A stretch of 37,200 bases of DNA from Arcobacter sp. (GCA_002685075.1 NYWO01000007.1:1-37200), one strand, 5' to 3'; positions 1-9,215 are shown, counted from the stretch's first letter. Made by a program: numbers and translations. Notes: generated by a model from the sequence alone, not told the origin.

Positions 1-190
1 TTCTTTGTAGTTCGGCATGTTAGGCCTTTTTGTTAATCTTTGATAACTATATTTTAGCTAATTTCTTGTTATCAATGGCTTTAGTTCTTTCACAGTCTCA
101 TAAGCTTCTGTGATTAATGGCCTAGGGTAAGAGTTAAAACTTTTTTAGATATATTTACTATTAAGCAAATACTTATAAGGGAAAATACTT
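1..190. other. Intergenic region with possible gene debris
   Basis: No convincing complete gene lies here. On the minus strand an ATG at 18-16 opens a frame beginning MPNYKE that runs off the window edge; it may be the start of a neighbouring gene, and similar short starts occur in some transposases, but six residues cannot decide. Also on the minus strand, 144-58 is open for 28 codons without a clear start and reads ...PLITEAYETVKELKPLITRN before a TAG, which resembles the tail of a protein. The plus-strand side near 177-183 (AAGGGA) is the ribosome binding site of the AraC-type gene. Confidence 0.25.
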
Positions 191-1042
191 TTGACATATG
201 TAGTACCAAATTATTTTATAGAAAATAAATATCCAAATCTTTTAAAAATAGATAATTTATTATGCTTAAATTATATTAGTAAAACACAAAACTCCAATGT
301 ATATGCTAGAACAACTATGCATAGTATGGGAATTATGCTTGAAGGTTCAAAAGTGATACATCTTAGTAGTGAAGATGTTAATATAGAAAAAACTGATGTT
401 TTTTTTCTTACTCAAAATAACTATTATATGAGTGAAAGAGTTGCTGATGATTCTAAATATAAATCATTATTAGTATATTTTGATGATAAGTTTATTTTTG
501 ATTTTATAAACAAATACAATATTAAAATTAATACAAAAGATGAACAAAGTACTGTAAAAGCAAGTTATAAAAGTGATAAGTTATTTGAAAATAGTGTACA
601 GATATTTCAAGAGTATTTAAAAGTTGATTTTAATGAAAATCTTTTAAAGCTTAAAATTGAAGAGATATTTTTACAAGCAATAAAACACAATAAAAAACAG
701 ATGTACTCTTTTTTTAACTCTATTTTAGCTACAAGTCAAGATAGAATTAAATATATTTTAGAATCAAATATAGACCTTATTCAAACCCTTGATGATATGT
801 GTAGTATAACAAGACTATCAGAAAATAAGATAAGAAGATATATCAAAAAAGAGTTTAATCAAACTCCAAAAATATGGCTAGACACAAAAAGATTAGAAAA
901 AGCAGTTTTACTTTTAAACAATACAGATAAAAGTATTTCAGATATATCTACAACTTGTGGATACTCTACTGTTTCATGGTTTATTTCTCAATTTAAAAAA
1001 TACCACAAACAAACACCTAAAGAATTCCGACACAAAATCTAA
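191..1042 (+). CDS. AraC/XylS-family transcriptional regulator
   Basis: A 283-residue DNA-binding regulator. The C-terminal ~100 residues hold the double helix-turn-helix of the AraC family: a first HTH around LDDMCSITRLSENKIRRYI, the linker helix, and a second HTH around SISDISTTCGYSTVSWFISQ ending in the family-typical FKKYHKQTPKEFR. The N-terminal ~170 residues are a sensing/dimerisation part of unknown ligand, without a recognisable cupin signature. The TTG start is chosen because AAGGGA lies about eight bases upstream and the next in-frame Met is about 43 residues further in, which would cut the N-terminal domain. The following methyltransferase gene begins about 60 bases downstream on the same strand and could be co-transcribed. 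Target genes are not visible. Confidence 0.9.
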   Translation: MTYVVPNYFIENKYPNLLKIDNLLCLNYISKTQNSNVYARTTMHSMGIMLEGSKVIHLSSEDVNIEKTDVFFLTQNNYYMSERVADDSKYKSLLVYFDDKFIFDFINKYNIKINTKDEQSTVKASYKSDKLFENSVQIFQEYLKVDFNENLLKLKIEEIFLQAIKHNKKQMYSFFNSILATSQDRIKYILESNIDLIQTLDDMCSITRLSENKIRRYIKKEFNQTPKIWLDTKRLEKAVLLLNNTDKSISDISTTCGYSTVSWFISQFKKYHKQTPKEFRHKI

Positions 1043-1105
1043 GATTACTTGTACCTTTCTATTTTTAGTTCTTGTAAAATACTTAAAATTTACAAAAGGA
1101 AAAAT

Positions 1106-1870
1106 ATGAAAGAATCAAATGATTGGAATCCAAACAAATACAAAAAACACGCTGATTTTGTATCAAATTTAGCTTTACCTGTAGTAGAGTTATTAGATCC
1201 AAAAGAAGGTGAAAATATTTTGGATTTAGGTTGTGGTGAGGGAACTTTAGCTTTAGAGATTAAAAAATCTGGGGTTGAAGTTATTGGTGTTGATTTAAGT
1301 GAAGAAATGATTAAAAAAACAAAATCTAAAGGAATAGATGCAAAAGTAATGAGTGCTACAAATTTAGATTTTGAAAATAAGTTTGATGCTGTTTTTTCAA
1401 ATGCAGTATTACATTGGGTCAAAAATAGTGAACTTGCAATTCAAAAAATACATAAAGCTTTAAAAAAAGAGGGTAGGTTTGTAGCTGAATTTGGAGGATA
1501 TGGAAATATAAAAAGTCTAACTGATGCTATGAAAGAAGTTTTTGATAATCATTCTTCATGGGGAAATTTTAACAATCCTTGGATTTTTTTAAAAGATACA
1601 GACTATAAAGTGCTTTTAGAAAACAATGGCTTTAAAGTAGAATATATAGAACTAATACCAAGACCAACACCAATTGATGATATTACAAATTGGCTAGATG
1701 TATTTGCAAATGGTATAACAGAAAATTTAAGTGATGAACAGAAAGTAATATTTAAAAAAGAAGTAAAAGAAATATTAAAACCAACTCAATATAATGAGAT
1801 AGATGGTTGGAGTGCTGATTATGTAAGGTTGAGAGTTAGAGCAGTAAAAAAGAAAGTTTGGGATTCATAA
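1106..1870 (+). CDS. SAM-dependent methyltransferase, trans-aconitate methyltransferase-like
   Basis: A 254-residue class I methyltransferase. Motif I is ILDLGCGEG at residues 38-46, the acidic end of strand 2 is VIGVDLSEEMI, and motif IV/post-I is FDAVFSNAVLHWV, a signature shared with Tam (trans-aconitate 2-methyltransferase) and related small-molecule methyltransferases. The C-terminal half (PTPIDDITNWLDVF...) also fits the Tam/Methyltransf_25 type. The frame is open from 1049, but the ATG at 1106 has AAAAGGA just upstream and gives the usual N-terminus NDWNPNKYKKHADFVS, so I place the start there. It follows the AraC-type regulator on the same strand. The exact substrate cannot be read from sequence. 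Confidence 0.85.
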   Translation: MKESNDWNPNKYKKHADFVSNLALPVVELLDPKEGENILDLGCGEGTLALEIKKSGVEVIGVDLSEEMIKKTKSKGIDAKVMSATNLDFENKFDAVFSNAVLHWVKNSELAIQKIHKALKKEGRFVAEFGGYGNIKSLTDAMKEVFDNHSSWGNFNNPWIFLKDTDYKVLLENNGFKVEYIELIPRPTPIDDITNWLDVFANGITENLSDEQKVIFKKEVKEILKPTQYNEIDGWSADYVRLRVRAVKKKVWDS

Positions 1871-1891
1871 GATTCCCAAATCTTTCTAATA

Positions 1892-3427
1892 TTAAAAATC
1901 AATTTTTACTGTTACTTCATTTTTACCAATAAACTCTTTTTCATTTGCACTACTTACAACTAATTTTGCAATCTTATCTGTTGTTTCTGCTACTTCATGA
2001 GTTTGAGAAGCTATTTTTGCATTTTGTTGAGTTTGTTGATCCAATTGATTTATTGCTTGATTAATTTGTTCTATTCCTGAAAGTTGCTCTTTACTTGATG
2101 TTTCGATATCCGAGATTAAATTTATTGTTAATGATATATTTTCATTTAATTCTTTATATCCTTCTATCATATGACTGGCAATTTCTTTTCCATGATTTGC
2201 TTTATCTGTAGCATTTTTAACAATTGTTTTTATTTCATGTGCAGCTTCTGCACTTCTATTTGCTAAGTTTCGTACTTCTTGTGCAACAACGGCAAAGCCT
2301 TTTCCAGCTTCTCCAGCAGTTGCTGCTTCAACTGCTGCATTTAGTGAAAGGATATTTGTTTGAAATGCAATTTGGTCAATCACGCTAATTGCTTCATTTA
2401 TTGTATTAACTTGTGTATTTATATCATCCATAGCAACAGTAGTTTGATTAGCAAGTTTTTCACCATCATTTGCAGATTTTGTTACACTATTTGAATAAGA
2501 AGACATCTTCCCAATATTTTGCGTATTATTTCTTATATTTGTTGTTATTTCATTTAAAACGGCTGTTGTTTGTTCTAAAGAAGTTGCAGCTTCACTTGAA
2601 CTTTTATTTAGTTCAATAACATTTTTAAGTAAAATATTTGAGCTATTATCAAGCGTTAAACCATTTGATTTATTCTCAACTAACATCTCATTAATAATTT
2701 GAGCTAAATTATTTAGTCCCATTGAAACAATTCCATTATCATTTTCTACTCTATCTTTAAAGTCAAGACTAGCAAAGTTATCTAAGATTTTTGTTATTTT
2801 ATTTATATCTTCACAAACATTTTTTGCTGTATTTTCAAGCATTTCATTAAAACTATTTTTTAATTCTTCAAGGTTTTGATTTTGAGTTGATTTAAGTATT
2901 TTTTCATTTAATTTACCTTTTTTAACTTCATTTACAACTCTTTTTACATCTTCAATTAATTCATTATCTTGAACAATAAGATTTTCTGTATTTTGTATGT
3001 TTTCATTAATTACCTTAGCCATTTGACCAAATTCATCTTTTGTATTTAGAGTAATTAAAGCTGTTGATTCTTTTTCTTTATTTAAGAAAGAAAAGAATTC
3101 TTGTAAGCCATTTTGAATAGTACAAGCAGAACTTGATAATTGTTTTGAAATGAAATAAGCAACAAGTGAACCTAAAATTAATGAAATTATTAAAACTGTA
3201 ATCATTAAAATAGAAAAACTACTTGCAACATCTCTTGCTTGTGGAGTTGCTATTTGATTTTTTGCCTCTTGATAATCAATAAATTCATTAATCACATTTA
3301 ACCATTTTGAAAAAAGTGGACTTGCTTGATTTGTAAGTAAATTAAGAGCTTTTTCGTGATTTCCTGAAAGTTTTGAGTTAATTATCTCTTTTACTAAAGG
3401 CATAGTTTTTTTCTCAACTTCTTTGAT
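1892..3427 (-). pseudogene. Methyl-accepting chemotaxis protein, C-terminal part (split by IS21 element)
   Basis: This is the downstream part of a chemoreceptor gene whose first 119 codons lie at 5376-5732. It encodes the end of the periplasmic domain, the second membrane span ([18 protein letters not shown] region), a HAMP-like stretch and a full cytoplasmic signalling domain. The conserved hairpin tip around [20 protein letters not shown] and the following [19 protein letters not shown] are intact, where CheA and CheW would bind. The open frame extends upstream to an ATG at 3481 inside the IS, adding 18 foreign residues ([10 protein letters not shown]...), but no ribosome binding site precedes it, so translation from there is doubtful. 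The coding sequence itself shows no decay, which suggests a recent insertion. Confidence 0.9.
3423..3427. repeat. Target-site duplication, left copy (TTGAT)
   Basis: TTGAT directly abuts the left TGT end of the IS21 element and is repeated at 5371-5375 beside the right end. A 4-8 bp duplication is normal for IS21-family insertion. Confidence 0.85.
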
Positions 3428-3479
3428 TGTTAAATGCAATGCTAAAATACACCAGTAGTGCAAAGTAAAAATGTACCAC
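3428..3479 (+). repeat. IS21 left terminal inverted repeat with two subterminal motif copies
   Basis: The end begins TGTTAAATGCAATG. Motif copy one begins at 3435 (TGCAATGCTAAAATACACCA) and copy two at 3459 (TGCAAAGTAAAAATGTACCA). The matching right-end copies lie at 5343-5363 and 5320-5340 in inverted orientation. Confidence 0.85.
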
Positions 3480-3520
3480 ATAAAAGATAGAATTTAACTA
3501 GAAAAAAACTAGGAGAATTC

Positions 3521-4552
3521 TTGATAACAAATGAGGAATTTGTAGTGATACATACATTAAAAAAACAAGGTCATAGCATAAGATCAATATCAAAGATTAC
3601 AAGAATTGATAGAAGAACCATTTCGAAAAGATTAAAACAAGATGAAAAGATTGAGTATAAAAAGAGATCTTATAAATCACATTTGGATAAATATAAAGAA
3701 TATATTATATCAAGAGTAAATCAAGCATTACCAAATAAAATACCATCAAGTGTAATTTATGAAGAGATTTGTGAATATGGATATGAAGGTAAAATTAGAG
3801 TATTACAATATTACTTAGCATCATTAAACCCTAAACATAAAAAACAAGAAATAATAAGATTTGAAACAGAACCTGGGTTTCAAGGACAAGTAGATTGGAC
3901 AATAATAAGAAGTGGTAAAAGCCCAATATATGGCTTTGTAATGACATTGGGTTATAGTAGAGCAACCTTTGTATATTTTACATCTGATATGAAACAAGAT
4001 ACTTGGCAAGACTGTCATCTAAAAGCATTTGAATACTTTGGAGGGATACCACAAACATTGTTATATGATAACTTAAAAAGTGTTATTATAAAAAGAGATA
4101 AATATGGTGTAAAACAACATGGATTTAATGAAAGATTCTTAGAATTTGCAAAACATAGATTTATAGCAAAAGTATGCCAACCATATCGAGCACAAACAAA
4201 AGGCAAAGTTGAAAGATTTAATAGATATTTAAAAGAGAATTTTTATATACCATTAAGAGCAAAACTACAAGGAAGTGGAGTTGTTATTGATGTATCATTA
4301 TTAAATACATATTTATTTGCATGGTTAAATAAAGCAAATGAAAGAATACATGCAACAACAAAACAAAAGCCTTTTACCTTACTTCAAGATGAGCTGAAAT
4401 ATTTTAATAAAAATATACCTTTAGTAAAACATATTTCCAGAAATAACAATGTAAAATATATTGAGAATAAAATTGATATAGATATATCATATTTCACACA
4501 ATTAAGTGATTATGATGAAGTATTAATACAAAGTAATCAAAATGCTTCATGA
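3521..4552 (+). CDS. istA: IS21-family transposase IstA
   Basis: A 343-residue DDE transposase that cuts and joins the IS ends. The N-terminus has a helix-turn-helix (GHSIRSISKITRIDRRTISKRL) for binding the end repeats. The catalytic rve domain follows, with D125 in GQVDWT, D183 in LLYDNLKS and E231 in KGKVERFNRYLKENF, the expected DDE spacing of the family. The start is a TTG at 3521 with AGGAG five to ten bases upstream; no in-frame ATG lies nearby. The 3' end overlaps istB by 11 bases, the usual coupled arrangement. The protein is shorter than many IS21 transposases (~400-500 residues by my recollection), but no catalytic part is missing. Confidence 0.93.
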   Translation: MITNEEFVVIHTLKKQGHSIRSISKITRIDRRTISKRLKQDEKIEYKKRSYKSHLDKYKEYIISRVNQALPNKIPSSVIYEEICEYGYEGKIRVLQYYLASLNPKHKKQEIIRFETEPGFQGQVDWTIIRSGKSPIYGFVMTLGYSRATFVYFTSDMKQDTWQDCHLKAFEYFGGIPQTLLYDNLKSVIIKRDKYGVKQHGFNERFLEFAKHRFIAKVCQPYRAQTKGKVERFNRYLKENFYIPLRAKLQGSGVVIDVSLLNTYLFAWLNKANERIHATTKQKPFTLLQDELKYFNKNIPLVKHISRNNNVKYIENKIDIDISYFTQLSDYDEVLIQSNQNAS

Positions 4553-5306
4553 TCAAATACAAGAGCATTGTAAGGTATTTAAACTACCAAGAGTGTTAGA
4601 ACATTATCAAAGTATTTCAGCAACTGCAGCAAAAGATAAATTATCTTATAGTAAATATCTACTAAAGCTATTCGAATTAGAAAAAGAAGGAAGAATAAAA
4701 TCTAGTAAAGACATGCTTTTAAAAATGGCAGGGTTTCCTAAGGTAAAAACACTAGATATGTTTGATTATAAAAGTTCATCCGTAAATCAAGTACAAATTA
4801 ATGAAATAGCTACATTGCAATTTATAGAACAAACACAAAACATATTATTCTTTGGACCATCAGGAGTAGGAAAAACACATTTAGCACAAAGTATTGGCTA
4901 TGTAGCAACACAAAAAAGAATAAGAACAAAATTTATTACAATGAATGATTTATTATTTCAACTAGAAGCTGCTCAGAGTCAAGGAAAATTAGAAAACTAT
5001 TTTTCAAGAATAATTAAAAGTGTAAAACTATTAATTATTGATGAGTTTGGATATATAAAACTAAATGAAAATCAAGCAAATTTATTTTTCCAAATTGTTA
5101 ATAAAAGATATGAAAGTTCATCAATCATTATTACATCAAATCTCACTTTTACAAAATGGAAAGAGATTCTAAATAATGATGAAGCATTAACAACTGCAAT
5201 ATTAGATAGATTAATTCATCATTCACATATTATAAATATACAAGGAGAAAGTTATAGGTTAAAACAAAAGAAAAAAGAAGGTATTTTAGAAATAAGTTGT
5301 AGCTAA
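4542..5306 (+). CDS. istB: IS21-family helper ATPase IstB
   Basis: A 254-residue AAA+ ATPase related to DnaC that selects the target DNA and stimulates IstA. The Walker A motif is GPSGVGKT at residues 105-112 and the Walker B is LLIIDEFGYI with D167-E168. A sensor-like SSIIITSNL and the ILDRLIHHSHII segment near the C-terminus are typical of IstB. The ATG at 4542 lies inside the 3' end of istA, so translation is probably coupled. There is no sign of decay. Confidence 0.93.
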   Translation: MLHDQIQEHCKVFKLPRVLEHYQSISATAAKDKLSYSKYLLKLFELEKEGRIKSSKDMLLKMAGFPKVKTLDMFDYKSSSVNQVQINEIATLQFIEQTQNILFFGPSGVGKTHLAQSIGYVATQKRIRTKFITMNDLLFQLEAAQSQGKLENYFSRIIKSVKLLIIDEFGYIKLNENQANLFFQIVNKRYESSSIIITSNLTFTKWKEILNNDEALTTAILDRLIHHSHIINIQGESYRLKQKKKEGILEISCS

Positions 5307-5319
5307 TTTAAGCTATTAA

Positions 5320-5370
5320 GTGGTGCATATTTACATTGCATATTGGTACATTTTTACATTGCACTTGACA
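5320..5370 (-). repeat. IS21 right terminal inverted repeat with two motif copies
   Basis: Read on the minus strand the end begins TGTCAAGTGCAATG and carries two TGCAATGTAAA(A/T)ATG(T/C)ACCA copies (5343-5363 outer, 5320-5340 inner) that match those at the left end. Confidence 0.85.
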
Positions 5371-5375
5371 TTGAT
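5371..5375. repeat. Target-site duplication, right copy (TTGAT)
   Basis: Second copy of TTGAT immediately outside the right IS end; it matches 3423-3427. Confidence 0.85.
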
Positions 5376-5732
5376 TTTATTAAGAATTACAATCTCTTTT
5401 TCTTCAATACCTTCTTTTTTTGAAAATATACTATCCATTAATTTTGCTGAGTTAGCATAAGAATCTTCTAGTTTTTTTATATCTACAATAGATTTTTTAA
5501 ATAAAAGAGTGTTTTTATCTAAAGATAAAACAACATCTCTAATAGAAATAGCTCTATCATGAACACTACCTCTAAAATCTATTGCGTGTCTTTGTTTTAC
5601 TGAATTTACTTCAGCTATATTATAAAGAGTATTATCAATAAAAGAAACCCTGTTTATACCAATTACTGTTAACATAATGATTAAAAAAATCATTAATCCA
5701 AATCCTGAATATAATTTTTTAGAAATACTCAT
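5376..5732 (-). pseudogene. Methyl-accepting chemotaxis protein, N-terminal part (split by IS21 element)
   Basis: The first 119 codons of the disrupted chemoreceptor. It starts with a short cytoplasmic tail and the first membrane span (MSISKKLYSGFGLMIFLIIM...), followed by a four-helix-bundle type periplasmic sensor region. ATG at 5732 has AGGAGA at 5744-5739, a good ribosome binding site, so the truncated product is probably still made: it reads 14 residues into the IS (NVKCNVKMYQYAM) and stops at 5331. Joining codon 119 (AAA, 5378-5376) to ATC at 3427-3425 restores an uninterrupted 630-residue receptor. A TATATTAT-like -10 region lies upstream in 5760-5780. The gene follows the M32 peptidase gene on the same strand. 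Confidence 0.9.
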
Positions 5733-5840
5733 TATTATTCTCCTATTAGATTTAAATTTCCCATTAATAATATAAATCCCCTTGTTAAGAAATTAAACAA
5801 AAAAAATAATAATATAGTAATTATTAGAAAAAAATTAAAA

Positions 5841-7322
5841 CTAGAGTAAATATTTATTCTCTAGATGTGCTTTAAAATACTTAGGATTTAAAGTCTCTCC
5901 TGTAGCTTTTGTGATTAACTCATCTGTAGAATAAATACTTGCCTTATTCCAAATATTTTCTTTTAGCCATAATTTAGTTTCCATCAAATTGCCATTTGCT
6001 ATTGATTCTTTTATATTTGGATGAATCTTTTTAACAGTATTAAATTGTTGTGCAGCATACATAGCACCTAGGGTATATGATGGGAAATACCCAAATAATC
6101 CTTCACTCCAATGTACATCTTGCATACATCCGTCTTTATAGTTACCTTTTGTATTTAATCCTAAAGCTTCTTGCATTTTTTCATTCCACATATCTGGAAT
6201 ATCTGAAGTTTCTATTTGCCCATTTATCAAAGCACGTTCTATTTCATATCTTAAAATCACATGTGAGGCATAAGTTACTTCATCAGCATCAACACGAATC
6301 AAAGAAGGTTCAACTTTTGAATAAATTTTTACTAAATTATCAAGTTCTAGGGCTTCACTCTTTCCAAAAGATTCTATAATATATGGATGAATAGATTTTA
6401 AAAATTCAGCACTTCTTCCCATTTGCATTTCAAAAAACAAACTTTGACTTTCATGTATTCCCATAGATCTTGCTTGTCCAACTGGAAGAGCTAATAAATC
6501 TTGTGGTAAGTTTTGTTCATACGATGCATGTCCTGTTTCATGGATTGTTCCCATAAGTGATTGCACAAAATCTTTTTCATCATATCTTGTAGTTAGTCTT
6601 ACATCTTCAGGAACACCACCACAAAATGGATGTGCTGAAATATCTATTCGACCTTTGTTAAAATCAAATCCTAAATGATTCATCACTTTTATCCCAAGCT
6701 CTTTTTGTGCTTGAATTTCAAAAATTCCTTGTGGTTTTATAATAGTTTGTGATTTTTGCTTTTCTACTATATTTTGAATAAGCTGCGGTAACCAAGTTTT
6801 TACATCTGCAAAAATATCATCCAATGTTTCACTTTTCATTCCTGGTTCATATAAGTCTAAAAGTGAATCATAAGCACTTAATCCGCTTATTTCTGATCTA
6901 ATACTAGCTTCTTCACGTGATAATTTTATAACTTCTTCTAAACTTGGTTGAAAAGCTTTCCAATTATTGTTTTTTCTTTGTTCCATCCATATATGATTAC
7001 ATCTTGAGTGTGCTAAACTTTGTGCTTTTACAAGTGAACTTGGAAGAAGAGTATTGTTTGTGTATGTTTTTTTCATTTCATATAATGATGCTTTTTCTAT
7101 AGAATTTAAGTTTTCACCCATTGCATCATCTAAAAGTAGAGCTATCTCTTTATCTACTGATGCTTCATGTAAAATTACACCAAACTCTGCCATTGCTTTT
7201 GCTCTAGCATCACTTGAACCTTTAGGCATCATACTTTGCTGATCCCAGTAAACAATTGATTGCATATGTGATAAGTGATGTATTCTTTCATATTTTTCTA
7301 CAAGTTTTTTATAAGCCTTCAT
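5841..7322 (-). CDS. M32-family metallocarboxypeptidase (Taq carboxypeptidase type)
   Basis: A 493-residue cytoplasmic zinc carboxypeptidase that removes C-terminal amino acids from peptides. All six landmark motifs of family M32 are visible: HPF at 231-233, DVRLTTRY at 240-247, the zinc site HETGH at 261-265, HESQS at 290-294 with E291 as third ligand, IRVDAD in the substrate region, and GCMQDVHW near residue 400. Its length is the family norm (~500). The ATG at 7322 is preceded by an AAGGAT ribosome binding site. No partner genes are evident; the neighbour downstream is the chemoreceptor gene and the one upstream, divergent, is the helicase gene. Likely a housekeeping peptide-recycling enzyme. 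Confidence 0.95.
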   Translation of the reverse strand: MKAYKKLVEKYERIHHLSHMQSIVYWDQQSMMPKGSSDARAKAMAEFGVILHEASVDKEIALLLDDAMGENLNSIEKASLYEMKKTYTNNTLLPSSLVKAQSLAHSRCNHIWMEQRKNNNWKAFQPSLEEVIKLSREEASIRSEISGLSAYDSLLDLYEPGMKSETLDDIFADVKTWLPQLIQNIVEKQKSQTIIKPQGIFEIQAQKELGIKVMNHLGFDFNKGRIDISAHPFCGGVPEDVRLTTRYDEKDFVQSLMGTIHETGHASYEQNLPQDLLALPVGQARSMGIHESQSLFFEMQMGRSAEFLKSIHPYIIESFGKSEALELDNLVKIYSKVEPSLIRVDADEVTYASHVILRYEIERALINGQIETSDIPDMWNEKMQEALGLNTKGNYKDGCMQDVHWSEGLFGYFPSYTLGAMYAAQQFNTVKKIHPNIKESIANGNLMETKLWLKENIWNKASIYSTDELITKATGETLNPKYFKAHLENKYLL

Positions 7323-7453
7323 TTTTATCCTTGAACGTAAAAGTAAAAAGATTTTATCATAAAAAACTATGACATAATATTTAAAGATAAAAAGAATAAG
7401 ATTGAAGGACTTTGAAGTTATATTGACTAAATATTCTTATTATGTATATACGC

Positions 7454-7459
7454 TATAAT
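7454..7459 (+). promoter_or_regulatory. Probable -10 box of helicase/selO unit
   Basis: TATAAT at 7454-7459 lies 50 bases before the helicase ATG, within an AT-rich run. TTGACT at 7423 is too far upstream for a standard -35; sigma-70 promoters of Campylobacterota often lack a -35, so the -10 alone is the evidence. Confidence 0.5.
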
Positions 7460-7508
7460 CCAAAATCAAAATATAAAAGCTTTAACCATAAAGCAAATTA
7501 GGTAAAAA

Positions 7509-9215
7509 ATGCAAGAAACAGCTCTTAAAATACTAAAAACTGGTCAAAATGTTTTCTTAACAGGATCAGCAGGTACAGGTAAAACTCATATATTAAATGA
7601 ATATATTTTATATTTAAAATCTAGGAAAATTATTCCTACTATTGTAGCACCTACAGGTATTGCTGCTTCACATTTAAACGGGCAAACTATTCATTCTTAT
7701 TTTAGCTTAGGTATAAAAGATAGTATTGATGAAAACTTTATTTCTTTACTTTTAGATAAAAAGTATTTACAAACAAGATTTAAGAAACTAAAGATTTTAA
7801 TTATAGATGAGATTTCTATGGTTTCACCAAATGTTTTTTCATCAATTGACAGAATATTAAGAGCTTTTAAACAAAGTGATGAGCCCTTTGCTGGTATTCA
7901 AGTTATACTTTCAGGTGATTTTTTCCAGTTACCTCCAATATCAAAAAATATAGATGGAAAAAGATTCGCATGGCAAAGTCCATCATGGAAAGAGTTAGAT
8001 TTACAAACTTGTTATTTACAAAAAAAGTTTAGACAAGATGACAATCAACTTATTTTTGTTTTAGATGAGATTAGAAGTGGTCAGGTTTCACAAAGAAGTC
8101 ATGATATTTTAAATGCTAGATTGCAAAAAGATTTAGATATAGATTTTACACCTACAAAACTTTATACTCATAATATGGATGTAGATAGAATTAATAATGA
8201 TGAATTAAACAGTATTGATGACAAGGCAGAAGTTTTTAAATACACAAGTGAGGGCGCAAAGAGTAATATTGAAAAGCTGTTTAAATCAGCATTAGTTCAA
8301 GAAGAACTAACGCTAAAAAAAGATGCTGTTGTTATGTTTATTAAAAATAATCCTGAAAAGTATTATATAAATGGAACTACAGGAGTTGTAATTGATTTTT
8401 CAAAAGATGAGCAAAAACTTCCAATTGTTAAACTTTCAAATGGTTATATCGTAAAAGTAGAATATGAAGATTGGAAAATTGAAAATGATTCAGGAAAAAT
8501 TCAAGCAAAAATATCTCAAATACCTCTAAAACTTGCTTGGGCTATCACTATTCATAAATCACAAGGTATGACTTTAGATGCTGCACAAATTGATTTATCA
8601 AAGACGTTTGAAGTAGGGCAAGGTTATGTAGCACTTTCAAGAATAAAAAATATTGAAGGTCTAAAGTTGATGGGCTTTAATGACAATGCTCTAAGTGTAG
8701 ATCCTTTGATTTTAAATATAGATCCACGAATAAAGCAAGCTTCACAAAAAGCAGCTAAAAGAATAGAGTCTTTTGAAGAAAATCAATTAAATGCTATGCA
8801 ATTATCATATATCCAAAGACTTGGTGGAACTATTGATGAAAAAGAAATAGCAAAAGAGAAAGTAGCACTTGATAGTGAACCTAAAATAGAAGTAAAAATG
8901 CCAAATCATATAAAAACAAAAAATCAAATACAAAACTCAGCAACGCTACAAGATTTAGCAAAAAATGTAGGTTATTCTGTATCAACTATTATGAATCACT
9001 TAAGTTTAATAAAAGCAGATGAACCAAATTTAGATATATCAAAATATATGCCAAGTTTAAGTACTATTAATCTAATAAAAGCCGCAGTTGAAGAAATCAA
9101 AAAAACAAATAAAGAAGAAGATTTTTCAGAAGATGGAAAAATTAGATTAAAACCAATATTTATGAAACTAGATGAAAAAATATCTTATGATGATATAAAA
9201 ATAACACTTATATAA
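7509..9215 (+). CDS. Pif1/RecD-like DNA helicase with C-terminal HTH
   Basis: A 568-residue superfamily 1 helicase, probably unwinding DNA 5'-3' in replication or repair. Walker A is GSAGTGKT at 19-26, the DEAD-like motif II is LIIDEISMV with D100-E101, motif III is LSGDFFQLPP, and the UvrD_C_2-type motifs VI region is AWAITIHKSQGMTLD followed by GQGYVALSRIKN. Residues ~475-568 look like the helix-turn-helix (HTH_40) seen at the C-terminus of some RecQ and Pif1-like proteins (ATLQDLAKNVGYSVSTIMNHL). The ATG at 7509 follows a short AT-rich leader with a weak AGGTAA site. selO starts 23 bases downstream on the same strand, so the two are probably co-transcribed, without an obvious functional link. 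Confidence 0.88.
   Translation: MQETALKILKTGQNVFLTGSAGTGKTHILNEYILYLKSRKIIPTIVAPTGIAASHLNGQTIHSYFSLGIKDSIDENFISLLLDKKYLQTRFKKLKILIIDEISMVSPNVFSSIDRILRAFKQSDEPFAGIQVILSGDFFQLPPISKNIDGKRFAWQSPSWKELDLQTCYLQKKFRQDDNQLIFVLDEIRSGQVSQRSHDILNARLQKDLDIDFTPTKLYTHNMDVDRINNDELNSIDDKAEVFKYTSEGAKSNIEKLFKSALVQEELTLKKDAVVMFIKNNPEKYYINGTTGVVIDFSKDEQKLPIVKLSNGYIVKVEYEDWKIENDSGKIQAKISQIPLKLAWAITIHKSQGMTLDAAQIDLSKTFEVGQGYVALSRIKNIEGLKLMGFNDNALSVDPLILNIDPRIKQASQKAAKRIESFEENQLNAMQLSYIQRLGGTIDEKEIAKEKVALDSEPKIEVKMPNHIKTKNQIQNSATLQDLAKNVGYSVSTIMNHLSLIKADEPNLDISKYMPSLSTINLIKAAVEEIKKTNKEEDFSEDGKIRLKPIFMKLDEKISYDDIKITLI

Larger units (their letters stand above)
3428..5370 (+). mobile_element. Complete IS21-family insertion sequence
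   Basis: A 1,943-bp element containing istA and istB in the usual overlapping order. Its ends match as inverted repeats: the left end starts TGTTAAATGCAATG and the right end, read on the opposite strand, starts TGTCAAGTGCAATG. Each end carries two tandem copies of a ~20-bp motif of the type TGCAATGTAAAAATGTACCA, as expected of the multiple transposase binding sites of IS21. It is flanked by a TTGAT duplication. Both genes are open and keep their catalytic motifs, so the element looks capable of movement. It lies in the periplasmic-domain coding part of a chemoreceptor gene. Confidence 0.93.

Noticed and set aside
1892-5732. Two separate chemoreceptor genes (1892-3481 and 5331-5732).
   Set aside because: The two parts are halves of one gene: they lie on both sides of an IS with a TTGAT duplication and rejoin in frame.
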